Shown piece by piece: positions 1 through 7,395 of a stretch of 61,372 nucleotides of DNA. The stretch is taken from the IMG/VR virus record IMGVR_UViG_3300025030_000109, positions 1-61,372 of that record, one strand, 5' to 3'. A program made the translations under genes and the position numbers. This stretch comes from a virus. How positions within the stretch are numbered: position 1 is the first letter of the stretch; each line of letters starts with the position of its first letter. The notes beneath the pieces were generated by a model, which saw nothing but the letters and a program-made list of their open reading frames with translations, was not told where the DNA came from and did not search any database.

Positions 1-6
1 AGAGCG

Positions 7-132
7 TCCAAATCCCAATTCGGCAAGCCAGTCTATGAACGCTCTTTCCAATACGACAAACGGGTGCAGTCGAACTTACCCATCTATCAAAACCTACCAG
101 TGGTGGTCGGGATCGATGGGGCTCGGAATCCG
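7..132. repeat. Terminal overlap, left copy (circular contig)
   Basis: These 126 bases are identical to 61247-61372 at the other end, in direct orientation and inside one gene (large terminase) whose reading frame continues across the junction. This is what a circular or circularly permuted genome gives when assembled as a line. Bases 1-6 do not match the corresponding bases at the other end (61241-61246) and are therefore suspect; they are the reverse complement of bases 40-45, as a fold-back read artefact would give. It could instead be a true short terminal repeat, but the open frame through it does not need that. Confidence 0.93.
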
Positions 133-741
133 GCGGCGGCCTTTATGCAACTGGGGCTCGACGGACGACTCCGCAAATTGCGGGAGGTCTGCGGTTTCGA
201 GATGGGGTTCAAGACGTTTATTTCCACACTCATGCAGCCGATGATCAATACCTACTTCAAGAACAATCCGTTGATCTTCGTGGGCGACCCATCCTGGACT
301 CGCCAAAACGAGACCGACGATGGAAGCATCTATAAATTGTTAAAAAAGCTGTATGTTACAGATATGCCGGGGGCGGGGAACGTGGTGAAACCGTCGGAGA
401 CCAACGACCCTGTAAAGCGGATAAACGCGCTGGATGAGCCCTTCAGAAATATGTGGCCCGACGGAGAGCCTGGGGTGATCTATGACCGCGACCACTGCAA
501 GTTGCTTGTGGAGGGCTTGCGGAGTAAGTACCGCTACGTCAGGGTGAAGGGCGCTGAAGGCCGCTACAAGGATGCGCCCGACAAGGGGCATCGCTGCTCT
601 CACATCGTGGACGCAGATCAGTACGGCACCATGTTCATCCTCGGCAAACGGTACAACGCAGCGGAGTATGTCCGAAGCACGTACAATGTGCGGTCGCGAC
701 AGACGACACACAGAGTCGCGGACGGCTACGCAGGATATTGA
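7..741 (+). CDS. terL: Terminase large subunit, C-terminal part (nuclease domain)
   Basis: This is the second half of the gene that begins at 60518; joined over the terminal overlap it makes a 487-residue protein. The part here carries the packaging nuclease: a hydrophobic strand ending in Asp (VVVGIDGARNP) opens the RNase H-like fold that cuts concatemeric DNA at the end of each packaging round, and a later HIVDADQYG segment supplies a candidate second metal-binding Asp. The ATPase motor is on the other end of the window. A strong ribosome site for the next small gene follows the stop codon by about ten bases. Family assignment is firm; the exact catalytic residues are inferred. Confidence 0.9.
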   Translation, partial: SKSQFGKPVYERSFQYDKRVQSNLPIYQNLPVVVGIDGARNPAAAFMQLGLDGRLRKLREVCGFEMGFKTFISTLMQPMINTYFKNNPLIFVGDPSWTRQNETDDGSIYKLLKKLYVTDMPGAGNVVKPSETNDPVKRINALDEPFRNMWPDGEPGVIYDRDHCKLLVEGLRSKYRYVRVKGAEGRYKDAPDKGHRCSHIVDADQYGTMFILGKRYNAAEYVRSTYNVRSRQTTHRVADGYAGY

Positions 742-756
742 ATCTAAGGAGGCATC

Positions 757-873
757 ATGCTGATCAGGATCAGCACGAAAACGAGTTCGGTCGAGATGAC
801 CTTTGGGGTCTTTTGTATCATTACAGGCGTGACCGGAATGATCGGTGTTGCGCTTTGGAGGTGGTTCGCATGA
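757..873 (+). CDS. Small single-span membrane protein
   Basis: A 38-residue protein lies between the terminase and the portal gene. An AAGGAGG ribosome site sits five bases before its ATG and its stop overlaps the portal ATG (ATGA), so it is very probably translated and coupled to the portal. Residues 13-37 form one hydrophobic span that ends in a Trp/Arg-rich tail (RWFA). I do not recognise a family. Its place in the late head block and its small membrane-inserting form would fit an assembly or lysis accessory protein, but that is a guess. Confidence 0.6.
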   Translation: MLIRISTKTSSVEMTFGVFCIITGVTGMIGVALWRWFA

Positions 874-2981
874 TCGTCCTCAACAAGGAAAAATTGCAGG
901 CCCTAGGCATCACGCTGCGCGGCCGGTTCGGAACCTTCGAGTCGGAGCGCCGCGAGCTGGAGATCCAGTGGCTGAAGAACCTGCGCCAGTACAAGGCGGT
1001 CTACGATGCCGATGTGAAGAAGCTCCTGGAGGGCCGTTCCCAGGTCTACCCCAAGGACACCCACACGAAGATCGTGGGCTGGACCGCCAAGATGATGGAG
1101 ATGATGTTCCCGGCGCAGGAGAAGAACTGGGATCTGGAGCCGACCCCGTTCCCCAACATCGCCATCCAGGACCTGCGGAATATCATCACGACCCTGGAGC
1201 AACAGCAGGTCGCGGTCGCGCAGCAGGCAGATCCGCCGGCGCAGCCTGAGCCGGTCACCTCCGAGATGATCGAGGAGGGGGTCAAGGCCTTCGCCAAGCA
1301 GTGCGCCGAGCGCATGGTGCTGGAGATGGAGGACCAGCTGGCCGACTCCAAGCTGGACTATCCGGAACTATGCAAGAAGGTGGTCAGGCGGGGCGGCATC
1401 TACGGTTTCGGCGTGGCCGAGGGGCCGCTGGTCTACTCGACCAGCTCCCGGGAGTGGCGGCCGGACCCGAGCGGCATGTTCGCCGCAGTCTCCACAACCA
1501 TCCAGCGCCCCTACTACGAGCCGCTCCAGGCGTGGGACGTCTACCCCGACCTGACGGCGAAACGGTGGGAGGACCAGAGCGGCCTCTTCGTCCGGAAGGT
1601 GATGCCGAAGCACACCCTCTCCAAGCTGATCGACGACGAGAACTTCATCGGCGCCGAGATCGCTGAGTACCTGAGCAACTCACAGGGCGGGAACTACAAG
1701 ATCCGCAGCTACGAGAGCGAGTTGAACGAGATCAAGCACCTCAGCCAGAACCAGCCCAACCTGAGTCGGCAGTACGAGATCATCCGCTATTACGGCTTCC
1801 TCTCCGCCCGGGAACTGCGGGACATCGGCGTATCGATCCCCGACTCGGCGATCGGCAAGGACATCCTGGCAGACGTGTGGCTGCTGGATGATACAGTCAT
1901 AAAGGCGGACACAGCGCCCTTCGGAGAGAAGGTCTCCGACATGTTCCACGTCTTCATCCCTGAGGAGGACGAGGACGGCCCGCTCACCGGCACGGCCAAG
2001 GTGGAGACCCTGCGCGACTCGCAGATGAAGCTCTGCGCCATCGACCGCTGCACCATGGACAACATGGCGTCCTCCTGCCGGCCGATCGTGGAGGTGAACG
2101 ATGACCTGCTGCTCCCCGAGAGTCAGGGCCAGGCGATAACAGGGGGCATGACGGTCCACCGGAGCGGCGAGGGGTCGGAGGCGAACTACCCGGCCGTTCG
2201 CTCCATCGACATCCCCTCGCACATCCCCGAGCTTCTGGAGCTGCGCCGCACGGTCCTTGAGGTCTTCGACGTGGAGTCGAACCTCCCGTCGTGGCGCATG
2301 GGGGATGCGAAGCCGCTGGGCGAGGCGTTCAGGACCTCGAACAACATGTCCATGATGGCATCCGGCGGCGATATGGTGACCAAGGACGACGTGCGCTCCT
2401 TCGACCGCTTCGTGAAGTCGCTGATCGGGTCCCTGGTTGCCTGGAACATGGAGTTCAACACCAAGACCGACATCAAGGGCGACTACGCCGTGATGCCTAA
2501 GGGGAACCTGTCCCTGGTGGCGAAGGAGGTCCGGGGCGCCGCATTGGCGCAGCTGAAGACCACGCTCACCCCGAGGCAGATGGTGCTCATCAACGAGGAC
2601 CAGTTCCTGATCGAGGAGTTCCTCTCCCGCGACCTGCCCAGACGGCTTGTGAAGACCGGCAAGGAGGCGCAGGCGGCACTGGACGCTTTCGACCAGCAGC
2701 AGGCGCAGGCGGCGCAGATCCAGCAGGGGCTGGACCAGAGCAAGACCATGAAGCAGACCGCCGACGCGCAGAAGGCCACGGCCTCTGCCGAGGAGACCGC
2801 AGCCATGGTCGAGGCCAAGGTGCAGGAGAAACTGTCGATCATAGCCAAGAACTTGGCGGGAGCCAAAGGAGTCAAGGATGGAGCAGCTTTACAGGCAATC
2901 AAGTTACTTTTTGATGCGTCAAAACCTGCGGGAAAGGGAGCAGCAACTGGCAAAGCAGCTGCGGGAGCGGCTGCCAAGTAG
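870..2981 (+). CDS. Portal protein (head-tail connector)
   Basis: A 703-residue protein placed directly after the large terminase and before the scaffold and capsid genes, as expected for a podovirus portal, the ring through which DNA enters and leaves the head. The start at 870 has GGAGG nine bases upstream and overlaps the stop of the small gene before it; upstream in-frame codons lack a ribosome site. The N-terminal third is rich in charged helices (tail-facing stem and wing), the C-terminal 100 residues are Ala/Gln/Lys-rich coiled coil typical of a portal barrel. No catalytic motif is expected. The name rests on length, order and composition, and I recognise the general family style rather than one exact homologue. 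Confidence 0.8.
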   Translation: MIVLNKEKLQALGITLRGRFGTFESERRELEIQWLKNLRQYKAVYDADVKKLLEGRSQVYPKDTHTKIVGWTAKMMEMMFPAQEKNWDLEPTPFPNIAIQDLRNIITTLEQQQVAVAQQADPPAQPEPVTSEMIEEGVKAFAKQCAERMVLEMEDQLADSKLDYPELCKKVVRRGGIYGFGVAEGPLVYSTSSREWRPDPSGMFAAVSTTIQRPYYEPLQAWDVYPDLTAKRWEDQSGLFVRKVMPKHTLSKLIDDENFIGAEIAEYLSNSQGGNYKIRSYESELNEIKHLSQNQPNLSRQYEIIRYYGFLSARELRDIGVSIPDSAIGKDILADVWLLDDTVIKADTAPFGEKVSDMFHVFIPEEDEDGPLTGTAKVETLRDSQMKLCAIDRCTMDNMASSCRPIVEVNDDLLLPESQGQAITGGMTVHRSGEGSEANYPAVRSIDIPSHIPELLELRRTVLEVFDVESNLPSWRMGDAKPLGEAFRTSNNMSMMASGGDMVTKDDVRSFDRFVKSLIGSLVAWNMEFNTKTDIKGDYAVMPKGNLSLVAKEVRGAALAQLKTTLTPRQMVLINEDQFLIEEFLSRDLPRRLVKTGKEAQAALDAFDQQQAQAAQIQQGLDQSKTMKQTADAQKATASAEETAAMVEAKVQEKLSIIAKNLAGAKGVKDGAALQAIKLLFDASKPAGKGAATGKAAAGAAAK

Positions 2982-3135
2982 CGACATCGGTGAGGCGCTC
3001 TTCGAGCTCCTGGCGATCCGCCGCGAGAACGCCAAGGAGTCCTTGACCAAAGAGGGCGGCGATATGGATCGGGGCAAGGCCCTCGCGCTGAAGGAACTCC
3101 TTGATTTATTTGCGCCTACCACCCCGAAAAAGTAA
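2878..3135 (+). CDS. Small helical protein overlapping the portal end
   Basis: An 85-residue, highly charged and mostly helical protein. Its first 104 bases lie inside the 3' end of the portal gene in another frame. AAGGAGT seven bases before the ATG, still inside the portal gene, supports translation. The C-terminal part (KALALKELLDLF) looks amphipathic. It might be a portal chaperone, connector or small head protein; no family is recognised. A promoter follows directly, so it is likely the last gene of the terminase-portal unit. Confidence 0.65.
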   Translation: MEQLYRQSSYFLMRQNLREREQQLAKQLRERLPSSDIGEALFELLAIRRENAKESLTKEGGDMDRGKALALKELLDLFAPTTPKK

Positions 3136-3143
3136 TTATTTAC

Positions 3144-3171
3144 TTGACTTACTCAGTGAGTGCATTATACA
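3144..3171 (+). promoter_or_regulatory. Promoter for scaffold-capsid unit with embedded palindrome
   Basis: TTGACT (3144-3149), a 16-base spacer and TATACA (3166-3171) form a good sigma70-type promoter in the 90-base gap before the scaffold gene. The spacer holds the perfect palindrome ACTCAGTGAGT (3151-3161), where a bound protein would block or tune polymerase. The half-site ACTCA recurs at 3171-3175 and again just before the scaffold ribosome site. Confidence 0.65.
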
Positions 3172-3225
3172 CTCACCCGCAATTACTTTATTAACACACT
3201 TTTACTCACTTGGGAGGGCGCAGCG

Positions 3226-4149
3226 ATGGAAGGGGACGGCCTGGAGACTTCGGTAACCGAGTTGCTGGACGACGATGTGTTCGGTGCAGCGTTCGACTCC
3301 TACGTGGAGCCGGGGGAGAAGACTGAACCCGAGGCGAAGGTCGACGAGGCCGGAGAAGCGAAGGCTGCCGAGGAAGCGAAGGTCGCTGAAGAAGCCAAGG
3401 CTGCAGAAGAGGCGAAGGCCGCAGAAGAGGCCAAAGCGGCATCCGAAGCCGAAGCGAAAGCCGCAGAAGAAGCAGAAGAAGCAGCGAAAGCCGCGCCCCC
3501 CACGCCTGCGACCGCCGCAGACATCGCTAAGGCAATCGCCGAGGCCCTGAAACCCGCAGCACCCACGAAGGACGAGCCCGCAGCTGCGGAAGACGACTCG
3601 GACGAGGTGAAGGCTGCGCTCGCGGATCTGGAGAAGAACTGGTCGACGCACGCCACAGCGATCGGCGCGCTCCTCAAGCGGGAGCGCCAGGCGGTGACGA
3701 AGGAGCTACGAGCCGAGTTCGCCAAGATTCTGGAGCCGCTCCAGGCGCAGATCACACCGGTGGTGGCCCACACAGCGGCGCAGGCGCAGGCACAGTTCGA
3801 GACCGCCCTGAAGACGGCCCACGCAGACGCCTACGAGATCATCCCCGCAGTCGAGGCGTGGATCGAGAAGCAGCCCAAGTATATGCAGGTCGGCTACAAC
3901 AATGCGCTGGACAACGGCACCGCAGCGGAAGTAGCCGAGGTGCTCACGGCGTTCAAGACGGCAACGGGCGTGACCAAGGTCGAGGACCCCGCCGCGAAAG
4001 CGGCCGCCGATAAGGCCGAGGCCGAGCGTCTCGCCAAACTGAAGAAAATGGAACAGCCCACGACCACGCGCACCTCCGTCACCGCCGAGGCTGACCCGCA
4101 GGATTACGACGCTGCGTGGGACCAGGCATCCAAGAAAGTGGCGGCGTAG
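3226..4149 (+). CDS. Capsid scaffolding protein
   Basis: A 307-residue protein between portal and major capsid. The start chosen has GGGAGG nine bases upstream. Residues 35-95 are an Ala/Glu/Lys heptad-like tract (KAAEEAKVAEEAKAAEEA), followed by a Pro/Ala hinge, a central helical region and a basic C-terminal end, the usual build of phage scaffolds that co-assemble with capsid subunits and then leave the prohead. No protease motif is visible, so it is probably released intact. The DNA of the Ala/Glu tract is internally repetitive and could vary in length by slippage. Assignment rests on position and composition. Confidence 0.8.
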   Translation: MEGDGLETSVTELLDDDVFGAAFDSYVEPGEKTEPEAKVDEAGEAKAAEEAKVAEEAKAAEEAKAAEEAKAASEAEAKAAEEAEEAAKAAPPTPATAADIAKAIAEALKPAAPTKDEPAAAEDDSDEVKAALADLEKNWSTHATAIGALLKRERQAVTKELRAEFAKILEPLQAQITPVVAHTAAQAQAQFETALKTAHADAYEIIPAVEAWIEKQPKYMQVGYNNALDNGTAAEVAEVLTAFKTATGVTKVEDPAAKAAADKAEAERLAKLKKMEQPTTTRTSVTAEADPQDYDAAWDQASKKVAA

Positions 4150-4189
4150 GTTCTAGCGGACCTCCGGCTACGCCTAAAGGACAAAGACA

Positions 4190-4399
4190 ATGACCCAAGC
4201 CGATCTCGACAACAGGTTCAGATACCACGCACCGAAAGCAGGGCAACCGGAGAAGTACACGGCGATCCGCGACAAAGCGAAAGAACTGGCAGAACTCATC
4301 AACAGGCTTTGCCCTGAGAGCCGTGAGAAATCTCTGGCGATCACCAGTCTGGAAGAGAGCTCCATGTGGGCGAACGCAAGTATCGCCCGTAACGAATAA
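4190..4399 (+). CDS. acb2: Acb2-like cyclic-nucleotide sponge (anti-CBASS)
   Basis: A 69-residue protein with the landmarks I know from the Acb2/Vs.4 helical-hairpin family: an N-terminal RFRYHAP, a central helix (IRDKAKELAELI), CPESREKSLA, and a C-terminal MWANASIARN. Family members bind cyclic di- and trinucleotides made by bacterial CBASS (and related) defence systems and keep them from activating effectors. AAGGACA precedes the ATG by nine bases. The gene stands between scaffold and major capsid genes, so it would be made late with structural proteins unless other promoters serve it. The start and length fit the shorter (T4-like) members. Family assignment is from recognised motifs; which nucleotide is bound cannot be told. 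Confidence 0.85.
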   Translation: MTQADLDNRFRYHAPKAGQPEKYTAIRDKAKELAELINRLCPESREKSLAITSLEESSMWANASIARNE

Positions 4400-4468
4400 A
4401 CAAACCCCGCTCCGCCGGGGAAATCTCAGCAGGACCTTTGAGGGAGAACACCCTCCAGGAGGTAGCAC

Positions 4469-5464
4469 ATGGGCCTTAACGTGTATGGCGATATATCGCC
4501 GGCGGTCGCGGGGTTTGTCAATCCCCAGTTTCTGATGAGAGCGCTCCCTTACCTGGTACTGGAAAAGTACCTGGATATGAAGCCGCTCCCTTCCAACAAC
4601 ACCAAAGTGGCGATCTTCCGTCGCTACGAAGCCCTCGCCAAGGCGATCACGCCGCTGGTCGAGGGGGTCACGCCTCAGGGCAAGTCCATGAGCAAGACGG
4701 ACATCCAGGTCACCCTGCAGCAGTACGGCGACTTCGTACAGCTCACCGACCAGATCGCCGACCTGCACACGGACAACGTGCTCCAGGAGTACGTCACCAT
4801 CACCGCCGAGCAGTGCGCTCAGACCCTTGAGACCCTGCGCTACAACGTCCTGAAGGCCGGCACCAACGTCTTCTACGCCAACGGCACGGCCCGCACCGAC
4901 GTCAACACCGCAGTCACCCTGACCCTGCAGCGCAAGGTCACCAGGGCGTTCAAGCGGCAGAACGTGGGCTACATCACCAGCCAGACCGCATCCACCCCGA
5001 ACTACGGCACCGTGGCTGTCCGCGCCGGCTACATCGGCCTGATCCACCCGGACTGCGAGAACGACGTGCGCGCCATGTCCGGTTTCAAGGATGCCGTGGA
5101 CTACGGCGCCAAGGTCCCGGTCGATTCCTTCGAGATCGGCTCCGTGGAGGATGTGCGTTACATCCGCTCCACCATCTTCGAGTCCTTCGCCGACGGCGGG
5201 GGCAACAAGGGGAACATGGTCTCCACGACCGGCGTGAAGGCCGACGTCTACCCGATCATCTACCTGGGCGCGCACTTCGCCGCCTCGGTTCCGCTGAAAG
5301 GCAAGGGCGCGGTCACCGCCCCCATCGTCCGCAACCCCGGCACCATCTCCGACTCCGACAAGCTGGGGCAGCGCGGCCACGTGGGCTGGAAAGCGTACTT
5401 CGGGGCTATCATCCTGAATCAACTTTTCGGAGCACGTCTTGAGTGTGCTGCGTCTGACCTTTAG
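4469..5464 (+). CDS. Major capsid protein, N4-gp56 family
   Basis: A 331-residue protein with an HK97-type capsid character: an extended N-terminal arm, a long helix-rich axial segment with repeated Thr/Gln contacts (TLETLRYNVLKAGT), the family-typical HPDCENDVRA turn and a C-terminal GRVGWKAY-like stretch (HVGWKAYFG). It resembles the N4-gp56 capsid family. AGGAGG lies seven bases before the ATG. It follows the scaffold and Acb2-like genes and is followed by an HNH endonuclease with its own promoter, a frequent target site for homing genes next to highly conserved genes. Confidence 0.88.
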   Translation: MGLNVYGDISPAVAGFVNPQFLMRALPYLVLEKYLDMKPLPSNNTKVAIFRRYEALAKAITPLVEGVTPQGKSMSKTDIQVTLQQYGDFVQLTDQIADLHTDNVLQEYVTITAEQCAQTLETLRYNVLKAGTNVFYANGTARTDVNTAVTLTLQRKVTRAFKRQNVGYITSQTASTPNYGTVAVRAGYIGLIHPDCENDVRAMSGFKDAVDYGAKVPVDSFEIGSVEDVRYIRSTIFESFADGGGNKGNMVSTTGVKADVYPIIYLGAHFAASVPLKGKGAVTAPIVRNPGTISDSDKLGQRGHVGWKAYFGAIILNQLFGARLECAASDL

Positions 5465-5492
5465 GTAAGTAGCTGATCTTTGACAATTAGGC

Positions 5493-5522
5493 TTGACAAG
5501 TTCTGCACCAGCCCTGTATGAT
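5493..5522 (+). promoter_or_regulatory. Promoter of the HNH endonuclease gene
   Basis: TTGACA (5493-5498), an 18-base spacer and TATGAT (5517-5522) lie between the capsid stop and the endonuclease ATG at 5550. Only this guest gene follows closely, so the homing gene appears to carry its own promoter. Confidence 0.6.
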
Positions 5523-5549
5523 GCCCTTACCTCAAAGGAGGGTATCCAA

Positions 5550-6146
5550 ATGGCTACGTTTAAAGGTGCAGAACTTGTCTGCCAAGTCTGTGGTGCGAAG
5601 TTCAAAGTCCCAACATGTCGAGCGAAGACTGCTACAACCTGCTCGCACGAGTGCTCAGTCACATATAGGGCGTCAGGACTCATGCGCGATCTAGTGCCGT
5701 ACACCTGCCAAGGGTGCGGCATTACAAAGTTCACACACAAGAGTCACGCTTCTGTGAGAGTGTACTGCTCCAACAGGTGCAAGCATGCGCACGCAGGAGC
5801 GCTCGCACGAGGCAAGGGGTTAAGTAAGGGTGAGAATAACGGCATGTGGCGAGGAGGTTTGACACTGCACCCCGATGGTTATATCTATGAAAATAGCTAT
5901 AATCACCCGTTCAGCAGCGACAACAGGGTCCTGCAGCACCGCTTGGTGGTAGAGCGCCATCTCCGAGAAACCAACCCGGATTCCGCGTGTCTGGTGACAA
6001 TCGGAGACAACCGGTACCTCAACCCTGAACTCGTGGTCCACCACAAAGACTTAGACCGAAAGAACAACAAGCTCGACAACCTGCAAGTCATGACGAATGC
6101 AGACCATCAAGCGCTCCATAACCGCCTTCGGGCGAAAACGAAATAA
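5550..6146 (+). CDS. HNH homing endonuclease with two zinc knuckles
   Basis: A 198-residue protein. Two Cys4-type segments come first (CQVCG...CSHEC near residues 12-36, CQGCG...CSNRC near 52-75), then a WRGG-containing linker, HRLVVERHL, and the catalytic HNH core VVHHKDLDRKNNKLDNL near the C-terminus. Such enzymes cut unoccupied sites and copy themselves into related phages. The start at 5550 has AAAGGAGG seven bases upstream; the longer upstream frame lies inside the promoter. Base use is visibly less GC-rich than the capsid gene before it, in keeping with a mobile gene. It splits the capsid gene from the minor head genes without breaking either. Confidence 0.88.
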   Translation: MATFKGAELVCQVCGAKFKVPTCRAKTATTCSHECSVTYRASGLMRDLVPYTCQGCGITKFTHKSHASVRVYCSNRCKHAHAGALARGKGLSKGENNGMWRGGLTLHPDGYIYENSYNHPFSSDNRVLQHRLVVERHLRETNPDSACLVTIGDNRYLNPELVVHHKDLDRKNNKLDNLQVMTNADHQALHNRLRAKTK

Positions 6147-6158
6147 CAGGAGGTTCAC

Positions 6159-6602
6159 ATGCTCATATCTCTCAAAAGCATCACCAGCGCCGTCCAGCGT
6201 ATGCTCTTCGGCACCCGCGCCTTCACTTCCGGCGTACTCGCTCTGGGTACCACCAAGTCCAAGATCCAGACCACCGCCGCTATCAGCTACTGCATCGACG
6301 GCATCATGTATACCAAGGCCGCCACCGACGACCTCTTCGTCTTCACCGACGTCACGGTCCAGCCGATCTCGACCACGCGCTACTACCTGCTGGGTCTGAC
6401 CACTACGGGGGCTTCCTCGGTCACCACCGGCACCGCGACCGAGCTCCCCGACTGCCCTGCGGGGGTCTGCCCAGTGGGTTACGTCAAGGTCGTGACCTCG
6501 GCCGCCGGCACCTTCATCCCCGGCACCACGCTGCTTGATGCCGCCCAGATCACCGAGACCTACGTGAACCTCTCCTGCGCACCCGCAGCAGCGCTCGCAT
6601 AA
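6159..6602 (+). CDS. Small virion protein (head-associated)
   Basis: A 147-residue protein rich in Thr, Ser, Ala and Gly with beta-type patterning and four Cys, two of them close together (CPAGVCPVGY). AGGAGG precedes the ATG. It sits after the capsid gene, where decoration, head-fibre or cement proteins usually lie. No family name is recognised; the structural role is inferred from context and composition. Confidence 0.6.
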   Translation: MLISLKSITSAVQRMLFGTRAFTSGVLALGTTKSKIQTTAAISYCIDGIMYTKAATDDLFVFTDVTVQPISTTRYYLLGLTTTGASSVTTGTATELPDCPAGVCPVGYVKVVTSAAGTFIPGTTLLDAAQITETYVNLSCAPAAALA

Positions 6603-6628
6603 GCACACAGACAAAAGGAGCATCATCT

Positions 6629-7039
6629 ATGAAAACTATCTCCTATCTGCTTGTTCTGCTCCTGCTCGGGGCCGTCGCCGTGTTTGCCGGCGGGGCTTCC
6701 AGCGGGACCACCATGACCGACGCGAACCTGAAGCCCACCTCGACCATCGGCCTGGACACCGCCAAGACCGTGACCACCACCGTGACCGGCACCAAGGTAG
6801 CTTTCAGCGACGTGACCCTCGTCTCGGGGACCCACCAGCTCCAGGTCAACTGCGTCAACGCTGTAACCGGGGCCGCCTCGGCTGCACGCCTCAAGATCAA
6901 CAACGCTGGAACCGAGATCCCGCTCAACGGGCTCACGCCGCCCTTCGTGGTGCCGAGCGGGGTTACCTCCCTGGCGTTCACCAAGTATTCGACAGGCACG
7001 GCGACCGACTCGGTGAAGTGTACCGCCTATGGGAACTGA
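6629..7039 (+). CDS. Secreted-type beta-rich protein in the head block
   Basis: A 136-residue protein that opens with a textbook Sec signal peptide: Lys at residue 2, a Leu/Val core (YLLVLLLLGAVAVF) and a cleavage-like AGGAS. The mature part is Thr/Ser/Val-rich and looks like one Ig-like or decoration-type beta domain. A signal peptide is odd for a head protein; the product may be exported to the periplasm or surface, for example to bind receptors or exclude other phages, or the hydrophobic start may serve virion insertion. AAAGGAG lies nine bases before the ATG and a strong terminator follows the stop. Confidence 0.65.
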   Translation: MKTISYLLVLLLLGAVAVFAGGASSGTTMTDANLKPTSTIGLDTAKTVTTTVTGTKVAFSDVTLVSGTHQLQVNCVNAVTGAASAARLKINNAGTEIPLNGLTPPFVVPSGVTSLAFTKYSTGTATDSVKCTAYGN

Positions 7040-7058
7040 CTAGGATTCATCGGACGTT

Positions 7059-7088
7059 GCCCCGCACTCAAAAGGTGCGGGGCTTTTT
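7059..7088 (+). terminator. Rho-independent terminator after the capsid block
   Basis: A nine-pair stem GCCCCGCAC / GTGCGGGGC (7059-7067 with 7075-7083), a seven-base loop, then five T. It would end transcripts running through the capsid genes, so that head proteins are set apart from the downstream connector and tail genes. Confidence 0.9.
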
Positions 7089-7113
7089 CAGTATCTAAGA
7101 TCGGGGAGGCGCT

Positions 7114-7395
7114 ATGTACATGAGCCGAATGTTGGAAGTGGGCAAGGCCGAAAACGGTTTCGTAGTCGAGTGCCGCTGCAAGATAAAGCCCGCGCAGAAG
7201 GCGGCGAACAAGGATCTGTGCTGCGGCTACCCCGGCTCCAGCGAGAAGCAGTACATCGCCAAGGATGCGAAAGAGGTAGGCGAACTCATAGCGAAGCTCA
7301 TGCCGATGCTGGAGGAGGAGTACGACTCCGAGAAGGCTTTCGACAAGGCGTTCGACGATGCCGCGATGGGTATGAGCGAAAAGGGGAAAAGCTAA
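7114..7395 (+). CDS. Small protein before the EAP-repeat gene
   Basis: A 93-residue protein with GGGGAGG before its ATG and a stop that overlaps the next ATG (TAATG). It has four Cys (CRC near residue 22, then CC near 37), which could bind metal, followed by an acidic helical C-terminal half (DAKEVGELIAKLMPMLEEEY). No family recognised. Tight coupling to the next gene suggests a shared role in the virion or its assembly. Confidence 0.65.
   Translation: MYMSRMLEVGKAENGFVVECRCKIKPAQKAANKDLCCGYPGSSEKQYIAKDAKEVGELIAKLMPMLEEEYDSEKAFDKAFDDAAMGMSEKGKS

Noticed and set aside
7-132. Terminal repeat as a true physical phage end (direct terminal repeat)
   Set aside because: It lies inside the terminase gene with the frame running through, and its length is in the range of assembler overlaps; physical ends normally lie near but outside terL.
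4079-5740. Long leftward frame of 553 codons opposite the capsid gene
   Set aside because: It is antisense to a clear capsid gene and two neighbours, has no ribosome site, and its Gly/Val/Arg/Asp-rich make-up is that of a shadow frame in GC-rich DNA.
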